Source: Candidatus Omnitrophota bacterium (GTDB lineage: Bacteria > Omnitrophota > Omnitrophia > Omnitrophales > Aquincolibacteriaceae). Taken from it: DNA of 61,142 bases. Shown one piece after another: positions 45,382 to 56,500 of this stretch (the first letter of the stretch is position 1; every line of letters starts with the position of its first letter). Below the pieces are notes generated by a model, which saw only the letters and a program-made list of their open reading frames with translations, was not told the DNA's origin and ran no database searches. Position numbers and translations under genes: made by a program. The stretch is taken from contig CAIJHQ010000009.1 of the NCBI GenBank assembly GCA_903820505.1, positions 1 through 61,142 on the forward strand. Direction: 5' to 3'.

Positions 45382-46146
45382 TCACGTTTTTTCGCTGCTG
45401 AATTCGGTCAGCACACCGAAATGGTCCGAAGGATAGATCCCCGCCGCGGAAGGAGCATTGAAAATCACCTTCGACGCCCGGACCTTGGAAAAAGCACCCT
45501 TTTTTTCACGGACAAAAATATAATCGATGCGCCGCTCCGCCATTTTCTCTTTTTCCAGCGCCGCGTACGGATTCGTATATTTCCAGGTGAGCCCGGTCTC
45601 TCCGGGATTCGCTTCCGCGAACGTATCGACCCACTTTTCCGTCCCGCGGAGGTACTTGATCGGCAAAGTGTCCGGAGCCGTATTGAAATCGCCCATGATC
45701 GCCGCGGGAAGTTTGCCGGCCTTACTTTTTAAAAAAGCGGTCAGCTCCTGCGTTTGCTTCATCCGGACCTTGTGTTCGCCCGCTCTCCACGAAAGATGCG
45801 TGTTTAAAAGCGCGATGTCTTCTTTCCCCGTGTTCACCCGGACATAAAAAGCGTAGCGCAGATAATCTTCGGACGGCGACTGCGTCTTCATGATCAGGCA
45901 TTCCTGTTCGACCGGCTTGAATTTGGAAAGAAAAATGAGCCCGGAATGTTCACCGCTCACGGCCAGATACGGATAACCGGAGCGTTCGCGTACCTCGGCG
46001 GCCCAGTCCATATTGAAAACTTCCTGAAGCCCGACGATGTCCGCGTCATATTCCCTCAGCCCCTGGAGGATCAGTTCCCAGCGTTCCCGCCACGGCCCTC
46101 GCTCTTGCCAAGTATTTAAAGTAACAAGTCGTAAGGAATAAGTCAT
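45382..46146 (-). CDS. Endonuclease/exonuclease/phosphatase family protein
   Basis: The 254-residue protein has the EEP fold motifs: L-V-T-L-N-T-W with Asn11, G-L-Q-E-V with Glu42, N-T-H-L with His117, G-D-F-N with Asp153 and Asn155, R-R-I-D-Y-I-F with Asp208, and P-S-D-H-F with Asp241/His242. All metal and catalytic residues are present. Family members cleave phosphodiesters in DNA, sphingomyelin or inositol lipids; the substrate here is unknown. The ATG overlaps the stop of the four-helix-bundle gene (ATGA). The first codons lie inside a repeat array. Confidence 0.92.
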   Translation of the reverse strand: MTYSLRLVTLNTWQERGPWRERWELILQGLREYDADIVGLQEVFNMDWAAEVRERSGYPYLAVSGEHSGLIFLSKFKPVEQECLIMKTQSPSEDYLRYAFYVRVNTGKEDIALLNTHLSWRAGEHKVRMKQTQELTAFLKSKAGKLPAAIMGDFNTAPDTLPIKYLRGTEKWVDTFAEANPGETGLTWKYTNPYAALEKEKMAERRIDYIFVREKKGAFSKVRASKVIFNAPSAAGIYPSDHFGVLTEFSSEKT

Positions 46147-46160
46147 AAGTGGTAAGTTCT
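46119..46160 (+). repeat. Degenerate AAGTCGTAAG array, left of the four-helix-bundle gene
   Basis: Plus-strand units such as aagtcgtaag, aataagtcataag and tggtaag occur in tandem. On the minus strand this array contains the end of the four-helix-bundle gene and the start codon plus first ~9 codons of the EEP gene. Confidence 0.6.
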
Positions 46161-46517
46161 AATGAGTGACCGGTCCAGTCCGCACAGCATTCTGCCGGCT
46201 TCGTCGCACTGCTCCCGGAGCCGCTCGAATGCGGCACAGGGCAAATAACCAAGATCTGCGGATAGAATGAGATGATATTTTGTCTCCTCCAAAGAGGCGT
46301 CGGCTATGTTCAAGAAATGAGAAAAGGCCTTCTTGCTCTTCCGCTTAAAACCCTCGGCGATATTCGCGGGAACAGACACCGCCGAACGCCGTAATTGAGC
46401 CGCTAAACCATACTTCTCTTCGGCCGGAAAATCCTTAGACGCACGATAGACGCCAAGCACAAGCCCATGCGCCTTTTGCCAAACCTTCAGATCCTGAAAA
46501 GTAACTACCTTCGTCAT
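46143..46517 (-). CDS. Four-helix-bundle protein (23S rRNA intervening-sequence type)
   Basis: The 124-residue protein begins MTKVVTFQDLKVWQKAH and has L-R-R-S-A-V-S-V-P-A-N-I-A-E-G-F, the hallmark of the TIGR02436/S23 four-helix-bundle family. GAGGAG precedes the ATG at 46517. Members are encoded within 23S rRNA intervening sequences or as stand-alone genes, and related Avd proteins serve diversity-generating retroelements. Here it stands inside an operon between plsC and an EEP hydrolase, flanked on both sides by degenerate short repeats in opposite orientation, which suggests it arrived as a small mobile cassette. Its molecular role is unknown. Confidence 0.92.
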   Translation of the reverse strand: MTKVVTFQDLKVWQKAHGLVLGVYRASKDFPAEEKYGLAAQLRRSAVSVPANIAEGFKRKSKKAFSHFLNIADASLEETKYHLILSADLGYLPCAAFERLREQCDEAGRMLCGLDRSLIRTYHL

Positions 46518-46530
46518 CTCTTCTCTCCTC

Positions 46531-46606
46531 ACCACTTACTACTTACAACTTATCACTTACGACTTATAACTTACGACCTACGACTTATCACTTACCACTT
46601 ACGACT
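46531..46606 (-). repeat. Degenerate ATAAGTCGTAAG array, right of the four-helix-bundle gene
   Basis: Read on the minus strand this is about seven imperfect units of the form AAGTCGTAAGT, GATAAG, TTATAAG. The orientation is opposite to the array on the other side of the gene, so the two arrays resemble terminal inverted repeats. The right array lies just upstream of the GAGGAG ribosome site and reaches the stop codon end of plsC. Confidence 0.65.
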
Positions 46607-47393
46607 CTTTATGCCTTATTCTGGCTAGTCGCCCGATCATTTCGTGCCGGATCTTCTCTTTGGTCTCTTCGAGCGAATGATCGCTCAGATTTTCCAGGGA
46701 AACGGGCCGGCCGATCGAGACAACAAACGTACTGCGTTTACGCAGGAACACGCTCTTCTTCGGCAGCGCCGTGCCGGTCCCGTCGATCACGACGGGAAGG
46801 ATCTCCACGCGGTTCTCGCGGGCGATCTTGAAGGCCCCCATCTTGAACGCGTGGATCTTTCCGTCCGGACTGCGCGTTCCCTCGGGAAAAAGAAGAACGC
46901 TCAGGCCCTTTTTCAAAAGTCCGCCGATCCTGTGCACGGCCTTCTTCCCGCTCTCGTGGCTCGAGCGGTCCACCGGAACGTACCCGGCGCACGCCATGGC
47001 CCACCCCATGAACGGCACATAGAAAAGTTCCTTCTTCGCCAGAAATTTGAAGTTGAGCGGCAGGGCCGCGGCCACGGCCAGAATATCGAGCAGGCTCTGG
47101 TGGTTCGCGACGACGATGTACTTTTTCCCCTTCTGGACGTTCTGGCCTCCGGTCACCGCCAGCCGCCACAGCGGGTTCCACGCGATGATCCCCCGCGCCC
47201 ACAGGACCGAGATCCGGTGCACGAGCCGCCGGGTGCCGCCGTCCACCAGGAGCGAAAGCGGGAGCATGACCAGCAGGTCAAGGGTCGAGAAAAAAACGGT
47301 CAGGACCGCCACGCCGGCCCACATGATGACCGAATAAAAAAGCCCTGAGCCGAAACCCAGGGTCGCATGCTTGCGGATCTTCATGGCGGGCAT
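46599..47393 (-). CDS. plsC: 1-acyl-sn-glycerol-3-phosphate acyltransferase
   Basis: I start the protein at the ATG at 47393 (MPAMKIRKH); a second ATG three codons later is equally possible, and neither has a strong ribosome site. The frame extends further upstream only through a repeat region. The 264-residue protein has hydrophobic N-terminal helices, the acyltransferase motif NHQSLLD (97-103) with His98 and Asp103, and FPEGTRS (169-175). It makes phosphatidic acid from lysophosphatidate and acyl donors at the inner membrane. A weak TTACGA-18-TATACA promoter candidate lies at 47415-47444. Confidence 0.95.
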   Translation of the reverse strand: MPAMKIRKHATLGFGSGLFYSVIMWAGVAVLTVFFSTLDLLVMLPLSLLVDGGTRRLVHRISVLWARGIIAWNPLWRLAVTGGQNVQKGKKYIVVANHQSLLDILAVAAALPLNFKFLAKKELFYVPFMGWAMACAGYVPVDRSSHESGKKAVHRIGGLLKKGLSVLLFPEGTRSPDGKIHAFKMGAFKIARENRVEILPVVIDGTGTALPKKSVFLRKRSTFVVSIGRPVSLENLSDHSLEETKEKIRHEMIGRLARIRHKES

Positions 47394-47463
47394 TTTATCG
47401 GAATTTGAAACCCTTGTATACCCCGGCAGTAAATCGTGTCGTAAGCTATTGCATTGCCGCTTC

Positions 47464-47493
47464 AGGGACGGTTCTCCGCGGAGAACCGTCCCT
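47464..47493. repeat. 30-bp perfect palindrome (AGGGACGGTTCTC family)
   Basis: agggacggttctccg is followed immediately by its exact reverse complement. It lies between the end of GP3 and the plsC start. Sequences containing AGGGACGGTTCTC are familiar to me as scattered REP-like repeats in several environmental bacterial genomes. It could form a stable cruciform or RNA hairpin after the GP3 message, but no T-run follows. Confidence 0.75.
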
Positions 47494-47514
47494 AACACTT
47501 TTAGCCTCCCGACA

Positions 47515-47527
47515 GAGAACCGTCCCT
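47515..47527. repeat. Partial third copy of the AGGGACGGTTCTC arm
   Basis: gagaaccgtccct repeats one arm of the palindrome 22 bp away. Together the copies suggest a REP-like cluster rather than a single terminator. Confidence 0.6.
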
Positions 47528-47558
47528 GATACCTGACCAGGTAATCCGAGCGGAAGGA

Positions 47559-50500
47559 TCAGGCGGACTGTCTTGTGCTCAACCAGCCCTGGATCTCGGC
47601 CGTGATCTTCGAAAGGAGCGCCGCGAGGCCCTCCGGAATGAATTGGTAGCGGCGGCCGGCCTTCCGGATGGCACCGCTCGTTTTCTCGCTCAGCTTCTGA
47701 CCGCGGAGAAGTTCCTGGGAAAAAGACGTCGCGACCGCCGTTCCGGCCGTATCCAGAGCTTTCGGATCGAATTTTTCCGTCCGCTCGATCACCGCCGCCG
47801 GCAACCCGTCTTCCCCAAGGATATCGCACCTGGACTTATCACCGGTTACTACGAACGATTCCGTGCCCGGCCCCTTAAAAGCCTTTTCCTTCTGGACGCG
47901 CTCGAAGATCTCTCGGACCCGTCTCGGCAGGACCTGCGCTAAGTCCCCGCCTTCAATGACTTCAACATGCAGTCTTTCTCTGATCTCCGACCTCATGGCT
48001 CCAAGCCGTTTCGATACGTCCTCCCCCGGCTTCGCGAAAAGAACCAGTCCGTGATGCTGGTTATTGTTGCGATCCAGCACCGCCTCGATCGTGTCCAATT
48101 TCTCCATACTCGGAAGCTCTTCCAGAATATCAATCACGAGGCCCGGGAATTCACCGGCCGGCAGAATGGCGCCCGGTTGCACCTCACGCCGCTCGGCCGC
48201 CATAGCCTCCGGCGTTTTCACGATCGCTCTGATCAACGTGCCCATCGCCATGAGCTCATCGATCCTGGTCTTCAGAGAAAAGATCATGCCGGCAATTGTT
48301 GCCACCGTCAGCACTGCGGAGGACTTCCTCAACTCCGCACGCTTCACGTTTTCAAGATCGAACCCTAACCTGACGTCACTCGTTGGCACATTTAAAACGG
48401 ATGGAGCGACTGTTTGGTGCATGACCGTGGACCCGGTAACAGCCGAAAGAACAGGTTGCCGCATCTCCGAGCGGCGGACTTCCTCTCTCGCCGACGGAGA
48501 AGTGCTTAAAGCAACCGGCTTCAAGCGCATCTCCGAGCGGGCAGGGACTGATGCAACGGCAGTTTTCGCGTCGGCAATAAAGGCCCCAAGTTCGTCGAGC
48601 ACCTTCCTGAAGTTCTTCTCCTTGTCCTCATCCACGAGTCTCCAGTCTTCCACGTGCCAGACGCCGGTGGGCTCCTGTTTTTCGACGGGAGAATAGGCCC
48701 GTTCTTCGATCACCGTGAGGTTCTCTTCCAGGGCCCCGAGACCATCGACGGGGCCCAGGACATCAATGAAAGTTTGGAAAATAAAACGGTTACCAAGCGG
48801 GGAGTCGGCATAATATCCGTAACACCTGATGAGGTTCAAAAGGCACTCCCCGATGCGCTCGTACTGGTCCCCGATGTCCACAAGGACCGCCGAACCGTCG
48901 GCATCGCGGATCATGACGTTCCCCCGGTTAACATCCGTCGGGGCCGCACCGATCTCTTTGGCCGCCCGAAGGATCACGTTAACCGCCTCCTGCCGGATCT
49001 CCGGCGCCAGTCTTCCCCGCTCCCGTGCCTGGATCTCGGTGACCGTTTCGCCCTCGATGAACTCCTCCAGGTAGAAGCGTTGCCCTTCCAGTTCAAAAAG
49101 GCCGCCAAAAACCGGTACCGCGTCCGTCCGTTTGGAGATCCTCTCCAAAGTCTTTATTTCGCGGGGAGAGATGGCGCCTGCCTTCCTGGTCTTTTTCATC
49201 GCCAATTTGATCGACAGGTCTTTCTTGCTCCTGGTCTTCAGGACGACTTTAAAGACCATCTTGTGCACCCCCTCGCCGTAATAACCGACGGAGACCTCTT
49301 TCGTGAGATCGTTCATGGTGACCTTCTGTCTGGCGATCCGGCTGAGGACTTCTGCGATCTTTGCCGGGGAGGCGTGCATAAGAAAGCCTCTCACAAAAAG
49401 ATCGGCGGCCTCCCGGGGACCCGACCGTTCCTCTGTGTTTTTGGCGAGAAGGCGCGCATCGGCCGTTACCTCGGGATAGGTCACGTGCCAATCCCCGTCC
49501 CTTATTTCTTTCGCGGCACGCATCTCCGAACGGCGGGCTTCTTCTCCCGCCGACGAAGGCATATTATTCTGCCAGACGGTATAGACTTCACTGAAAGAAT
49601 AGGGCTGGGGAACGGTGTTCCATTCGACTTTTTGCGTCTTTCCCTTGGAATTGACAAGCGTGGTCCTTATTTTGTCGTATTTCCTCATCACGATCTTAGC
49701 GATATCCGAACGGTTACTTAAAACATTCTTCTCGGTCGGAATGTACAGTCCCGCATATCCCCCTGCCTCGGCGACCCTGATGAGCGCTTCTTCGATCTGG
49801 GGATAAACGTCCGTCGCTTTCACCTCTCCAAGGAATTCTACGCTTGGCTCAATGCCGGGGACCGTGAGAACTGTATTGCCATCAATCGTTTTCTCGAAAA
49901 GATGAACGAAACCGACCGTTTTTTGAGTCCTCTTGTCGATCATGGCGAGCAGGAAAAACTCCTTCTTATTCCAGAGAGCAATATCCGGCGCAATACACAC
50001 CCCCGCCTGCAGCCCCCAGAGGCCGTACGGGATCCCTTTCACCACACGGAACTCAAGGACCACTTTACCTTTTTGGTGAGCAATGAACTTGCTCTTTTCC
50101 CGCTGAATGATCGTGTACGGCCCCTCAAAAAGCGTTTCGATGATCTGCGCCCTGGAAACCCTGACACCTGCGGCCGGGAGTTCCAGGATCACTGTCCGTA
50201 GAGCAGAGTCCCGGACAAGAGGAACTATCTTCTCTTCGATCTCCGGCTTGGAAATGCCGGCAAGCATTTTCTGAAGCGCTGCACTTTTTTCCGCATCTGA
50301 GAGCCGGACATTATTCCAAACACCCTGGAGACCCTTTACGAGCCCCCCCGCGTTGGCGACAGCCCTTGAAGGACCGGAAACAGGCAGTTCGGACTCAGAG
50401 AAAGTATCCAGTACTCCCCGCACCAGGATGCTCAGATTGTCCTTATCCGTAAAAAGAGATTCGAGCAGTTGTACGGTATTGTAATCACCGCTAAGAGCGT

Positions 50501-53500
50501 CTACTTTTTCCTTAAGAGCGTCTTCATGGCGTGCCATGGCGTAGAACGCATTCAGGGCTTTATCTCTCTTTTCTCGATCCGAAAACGCCTTGAACCAATC
50601 CGATAACGCCTCCTTGAAAGACTGCCGGTCCCTCTCCTTGGCCTGTGCGATAGCCTCTCCTGAGAGCCCCTCGTGTTTTTGGTGCAGTAAACTCACAATA
50701 CCGGAGAGTTTCCCCTCCGGGTCGAATGCCTCGCCTTCCTTGACGGTGTATTCCATCAACGGGATCGCCTTATCGCTCCCGAAATCCTTGCCGGCGAGCG
50801 GCTTCGGAACATCCGCCCTCCTGTCGCCCGCTGCACGATACTTTTTGTACAACCTCAAGATCTCTCCTTTCTTCACAAAAGAAGCTCCCGAGGAAGGAAT
50901 CGAGATCTGGATGCTTGCCACTACGGCCTCATCAATATCCTGAACTCCTTGCGACCGAAGATAATCTTCAAACTCTGCCAATTCCGTTTCACCAACGCCG
51001 TCGGTAAGTATTTCCCGAGAAAAAGCAAATACCCTTTCGAGAGCAGCTTGACCGCCCTGTTTATAGAGCCCGAAAAGAGACGGATTGAAGGAATGAGTGA
51101 TCCCGATGAAATTAAAGAGCATTTCTTTTTTTGTTTCCAGATCCGTTTTCAAAACCACATGTTTTTTAATCCCGTCATAAATACCCTCAAGGATTTGAAG
51201 GCATAGTCTGTTCTCTTTTGAGATGATCTCGATCGCGAAATCGAGGAACTTCAGGAGATCCGGTCCTTTGTTTTGCAGAAGTCCTGGAAATTTCCCCAAA
51301 ACAAATCCCAACACTCTCTCGCGGTTGTAATCGTTCGTTAATTTACAAATAGCAAGAAGGCGCTTATCGAGTTCCGGCCAATAGGCTTTGAATTCTTCTG
51401 GACTGAAAAGCTTCCTGACCGCAGGAAGGCCATTTGCGAATAAATACCAGGCACCTTGACCTGCAGCCACACCCAACCGGACAAGATCATCGCCTACAGA
51501 ATTCAGAGATTCCCGGTCAGTAATAAGTCCCCTGACCGCGGGGAGACCATCTTTGAATAAAGCCCCGGCATTTTCACCTGCGGCCACTCCCAACCGGACA
51601 AGATCCGGCCAATAGGCCTTGAATTCTTCGGGACTGAAAAGCTTCCTGACCGCGGGAAGACCATCTTCGAATAAATACCAGGCACCTTGACCTGCAGCCA
51701 CACCCAACCGGACAAGATCCGGCCAATAGGCCTTGAATTCTTCGGGACTGAAAAGCTCTTTGACCGCGAGGAGGCCCGTGAATAAATTCCCGGCATCTAT
51801 ACCTGCGGCCACACCCAACCGGACAAGATCCGGCCAATAGGCCTTGAATTCTTCTGGACTGAAAAGCTTCCTGACCGCAGGAAGGCCATTTGCGAATAAA
51901 TACCAGACATTTTCACCTTCGGCGCGACACAAATCTGCGAAACCGGTATAGCCGTACTCTTTGATGATTTCGCGGAAGTCGGTTTCTAATTTTGCAATAT
52001 CGATCTTGGTGGCCAAAAATTCCCGGGCCTCGGCTTCCTTTGCAGCATCCAAATTTCGCATCTCGGAACGGGACCGGCCGGCCGCGGGCCAACCCTTCGA
52101 GGTCATTTGCTTCGCGTGCCCGTTCAACCCGCTCGTCAGCCGCGTCCTGGCTATTTCCGCGTGGCGCACGGCGTCCGCCGCGATGGCTTTGACCCTGTTC
52201 CACTCGTACGATCGATATCCTTTGTTCGAGTACGCTTCAAGGGCCTTGAACGCCTCCCAGGCCTGGTTCAAATAATTCGTTTTGGCGTGATATTCCGGTC
52301 CCAGCCGCGCGAGGTTGTTCAGATTGACGGCGAGGCGCTTCTTGTACCCCTGAAGCGTTTGAATCCCGAGGGGCTTTCCGCGTGCGGCCTCGATCTCATC
52401 CCACAGCGTCTCCGCGTCGCGGATCCTCCGGAGCGCGTTGGTCAGGGGCCAATTGACATTTTCGATCTGACGGAGGTCCGCGACAAGGTCCCCATAAAGC
52501 GCGTTGAGGCCCGGCCGGCCGCTCTCGCCCAGGATCTCGCTCATGGGCCGGTCCATAAGCGTCGCCACAAATGCCTCGACGGCGGCATCCTTCAAAAAGG
52601 TCGCCAACCCCTGACGAAGATCCGCTTCATACCCCTCGTTCCTGGGCTTGGCGGTATCTCCCAAATAGGCGGTGTTGTATTTTTTATGGAACTCGATCCA
52701 ATAATCATTTTTCGGACCGGGCCGGCCCGCGACATCCTCGGGCGAGGGCTCCAGGCGGCCGCGGATGTACAGGCGCCACAACAGGAACTGCAGCCTCGTG
52801 TCCTCCGCGATCCTTCGGCGGATATCCTTCATCTCGTCCGTGCTCAGAACCCGCCTTTTTATCTTACGGACCGCCGCGTCAAAACCGGGCACGCCGCCCG
52901 ACCAATTCTGGCGGATGAGGTTCTCTCCCACGGGATCTTCCATCGCGTTGTGATAGATATCAACCGCCGACTGGGCTTCGATCTGAAAGGGTCCGGCCGC
53001 GGGCCCGCCGTTGTCCTGATATGATTTGAAGTCCGGATTCTCGACAAGGGGTAGAAAGACCGCCGCGAAGGCAAGATGCTGGATACGTTCCGCGAGCTTT
53101 TTTCCGGAAAGGCCGGGATAGAACGTCGGCTCCGATATTCTGAGGAATTCAACGGCATCCACGTAATGACGCATGACCCGCTGCAACGGCTCATTCTGCA
53201 GTGCTTCCGCATTCGTTCTGAAAATATTCAGATCACCCCAACTCGCTTCGTAATCAAAGGCCGTGAACGCACGCTCGGGTGCCGTTACCGCCGAAGGAGG
53301 CCTCTCCAGGAGCGGCATGCTGGAATGCGTTAAGTAAACGAACGTCCCCATGATCCCCATAAAGAGCGAAAAACCGACGACCATCGTCCACCTGAACAGG
53401 CGCTTTGTTGTTATTAATACCAGTCCCGGCTTCTCGTACTCCCCTTGTTCCCCCCGAATTTCAGAACGCTGTTTCCTGGCGGCTGTCGTAACGGATGAGG

Positions 53501-56500
53501 CCCCGATAAAAATTAAACCCGTCGCAAGAGACCCTAGGATCAGCCGCGAATAAAAATCCTGCCGCGGAGTGGCGCCCGTATCCGGAACGGCCATCAAAGC
53601 GGCAACCGGGAAATGCTGAAACGCACCGGGTCCCGTACTTCCTCCGTCCACAAAAAGCGCGTCCCGGATATCCTTGCCGCCGCGCCAACTCCCCAGTTCT
53701 TGCAGCAACCTCTTCGTGGTCGGTCCTGTCACTCCGATGAAATCCAAGCCATAGAGGTCCAGCACGTGGACATTGCCGGCCCCGTCGACCCCCACCACAA
53801 CTTTCCTCCCCGAGAAAATCCCCCTCTTTTGCCAATTCTCAAGGTCGGGCCTCACCTTGCCGCCCACGATCGCCATGGGCCCCGCCTGAAAACCCTCCGG
53901 AAATCGGTCCGCCGGAAACTTTGCCGGATCCAACCCCTCCGCCGACCGAACCGTCACATAACCGTCACTTCCGACAAGAATGAGCCCTTTCAGCATGGCC
54001 GACGTTCCCGGAGAAACACGGACAAAGGAACTGCTCTCGACGCCTCTCACGCGGACCCATCCGACCGGTTTCTGGACGCCGTTCTTTCCGTCTCTGAAAG
54101 GCCCCGCGGGCGCGACATAATCGGCTCCCGATGCCATGGCGCTTCGAATATTTTCCTGTCCCGAAACGACCGTCATGCGGTGCTGACTCAGGTCAAAGTC
54201 GCGCAGTCCTCGGTTCTCCAGGAATTCAACCGCCAGCAAATTCGATAGGAACAGCACGGAAGCCACGCTGATCCCGATCCGGATCCTTCTCTCCAGATCC
54301 TTCCAAACTCCCGGCATCTGCACACGTGCCGCGAGACGGGCTAGGGGGCCGGATTTCTTGTGTTCCGAGATAAATTCATCGTACGTTTTGATCCTGGCGA
54401 CGGCCTGATCGATCCGGCCCTCGGGAATATCCAGTTCTTTCGCATTGATCAACTCTTTTGCCTTGTGAAGAGCGGACAACAGATATTCCTTGTATTCCCC
54501 ATCAGGTACGAGATAGGCCTTATGCCATTCCGCTCCCAGACCCAGTTTGAGTTCCTCATTCGCGGGCCAACGCTTCGGGGAAGCGTTCAGAACAACATAA
54601 AAGGGGCCATATCTGGCCGAAGAGACGTCATACGGAGCTCCGGCCGGTTGCAGATCACCAATGTCGACATATCCATTCTCACCGGCGCGGATCCTCCCTT
54701 CTAATATGATGTTCAGAAGATCGTTGATCCCACCCTTGTCAGCCGCAACTCCGTGAGCCATCTCGCCAAATGTGTATATTTTTTCCAACTTGGCTTCCCA
54801 TTCCTCCGTTTTTTTATGAAAAGCCGGAGCCGCCAGGCCTGCCAATTTGATCCTGAAAGCAGGCGGCAGAATGAGCGAGAAAACGAAATTCTTTGTGAAA
54901 TATCCCGCCCCTTCCCGGGCATCCTGATCAAGCCAATCGGCCAGTTCTTGTCTCTGGGCTGGCGTAAGCTCCAACAGTTGCCTTGCTAACCTCACTCCTT
55001 CCTCCGTCTCCGCCTTCATTGCCTCCAGCAATTCACTCATGATGCTCTCTCGGGTCGCACTCGCCCACCTATCCTTAAGTTCCTCAAGTATTCGGGTGTC
55101 AGCGCGTGCCCTGCCCGCCTCGCCGCCCTGAGCCTCCCCACGCGCCTCGGAGCGGGCTTCACCGCCCAAGACCGCGGCCATTATCAGAAGTCCCGCAAAG
55201 AACTTGTTGGCGGGCGCGAGCGTCTCCCGAAAAGCCTTTCGTGCGCCTACGGTGGGCTCGTTCACTAAGGGGTTTTGCCGCCGTGCTTGAATTTGGGCAT
55301 GAAGATCGTAGACCTCTTCAGCAGCGCCTTGCCTTTTCAAAAATTCAAGGATCTCGCGGTTGTGAGGGAACTCCCCTGGAAAATATAACGGCACTTTCCC
55401 CTGGCTCACCGGTTCCATGAGGTTTCTGTCGCGGCCAACGATCGTTTGATCTGCGACTGCTAACAGTGGAAGCAATTCTCCCTGTGTGTTGAGAATGATG
55501 ACATCTGCCTCCCCCATCGGGCGGCCGTCGGCCATGCCGTTGAAAGATTGCCGGGAGTCTTGATCTTTGGCATTCCGTTCGCGAACGTCATAGCCCTTCG
55601 CATTGAACTGAGCCTTGAGCCGGGGATCAGGCCGGCGCATACCCAAAATCAAGAGGGGACGGCTCGAAGAACTCTCTTGGGCATAGGCCTTTAGGATATC
55701 CTCGACCTCCCGAGAGACGGGGCTGGACACAACCCACACCTCCCGGCTCGGAGCGAGACCCATTTTATCCCGCATAGCCTGCCGTTCCTTCGGATCCAAA
55801 GCTTCCGGGAGGGCATACTTAAAGAAAACATAGGGGATATAAAATGCTGCGGGCGCCTCTACACTGATATTTCTCGAATCATGAAATGCTATAGCGATCT
55901 CATTGGGCTTAGGCATGCTTCCGGCCTCGTTTATTTCGATCCCGGAATCAGGAAAATACTTGCGGACCAGATCTTTATCATTGACTTCGAACTGGTATCG
56001 AACGGCAACTTGAGACGGTTGGAGGCCGAAAGACTCGATCATGCCCTTGGCGGCATTAAGAGAAGCAATCTCATAGACATAAAAGACGATTTTCTTGTCG
56101 CCCAAGCCTGCCGCGAGATCGACATTACCATCGGACCCCATGCGAAAAAGTCCGGCAGCCACGGGGTGCAGCATATTGATCGTAAAAGCAAAGTTATACG
56201 GCCCGACAGAAAAATATTCCCTTAGCTTTTGGGGGTCTATCCCTTTTTGAATAAGAAGATCGAAGGTCTTGCCGAAGAAAGGATCCCGAGAAATAGCTTC
56301 TACGGCCCGGGCAAATCCATTAGGATCGTTTTCAAAGCCCTTCCTTAAGGACGTCGCCTCAATCGAGTTGCCCTGGGAAAGTTCTTCAAATGATCCAAAG
56401 AAAGAAGGGGCTGAGGAAATGGCTGCTATGGCTTCCGCAAAGCCAGAGGGATCGTCTTCAAATGCCCTTCTCAATGTCCTTATACCGAGTGAGTCGTCCC

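Noticed and set aside
51365-51910. CRISPR-like array
   Set aside because: The ~114-bp units are coding, in frame and without unique spacers; they are protein repeats.
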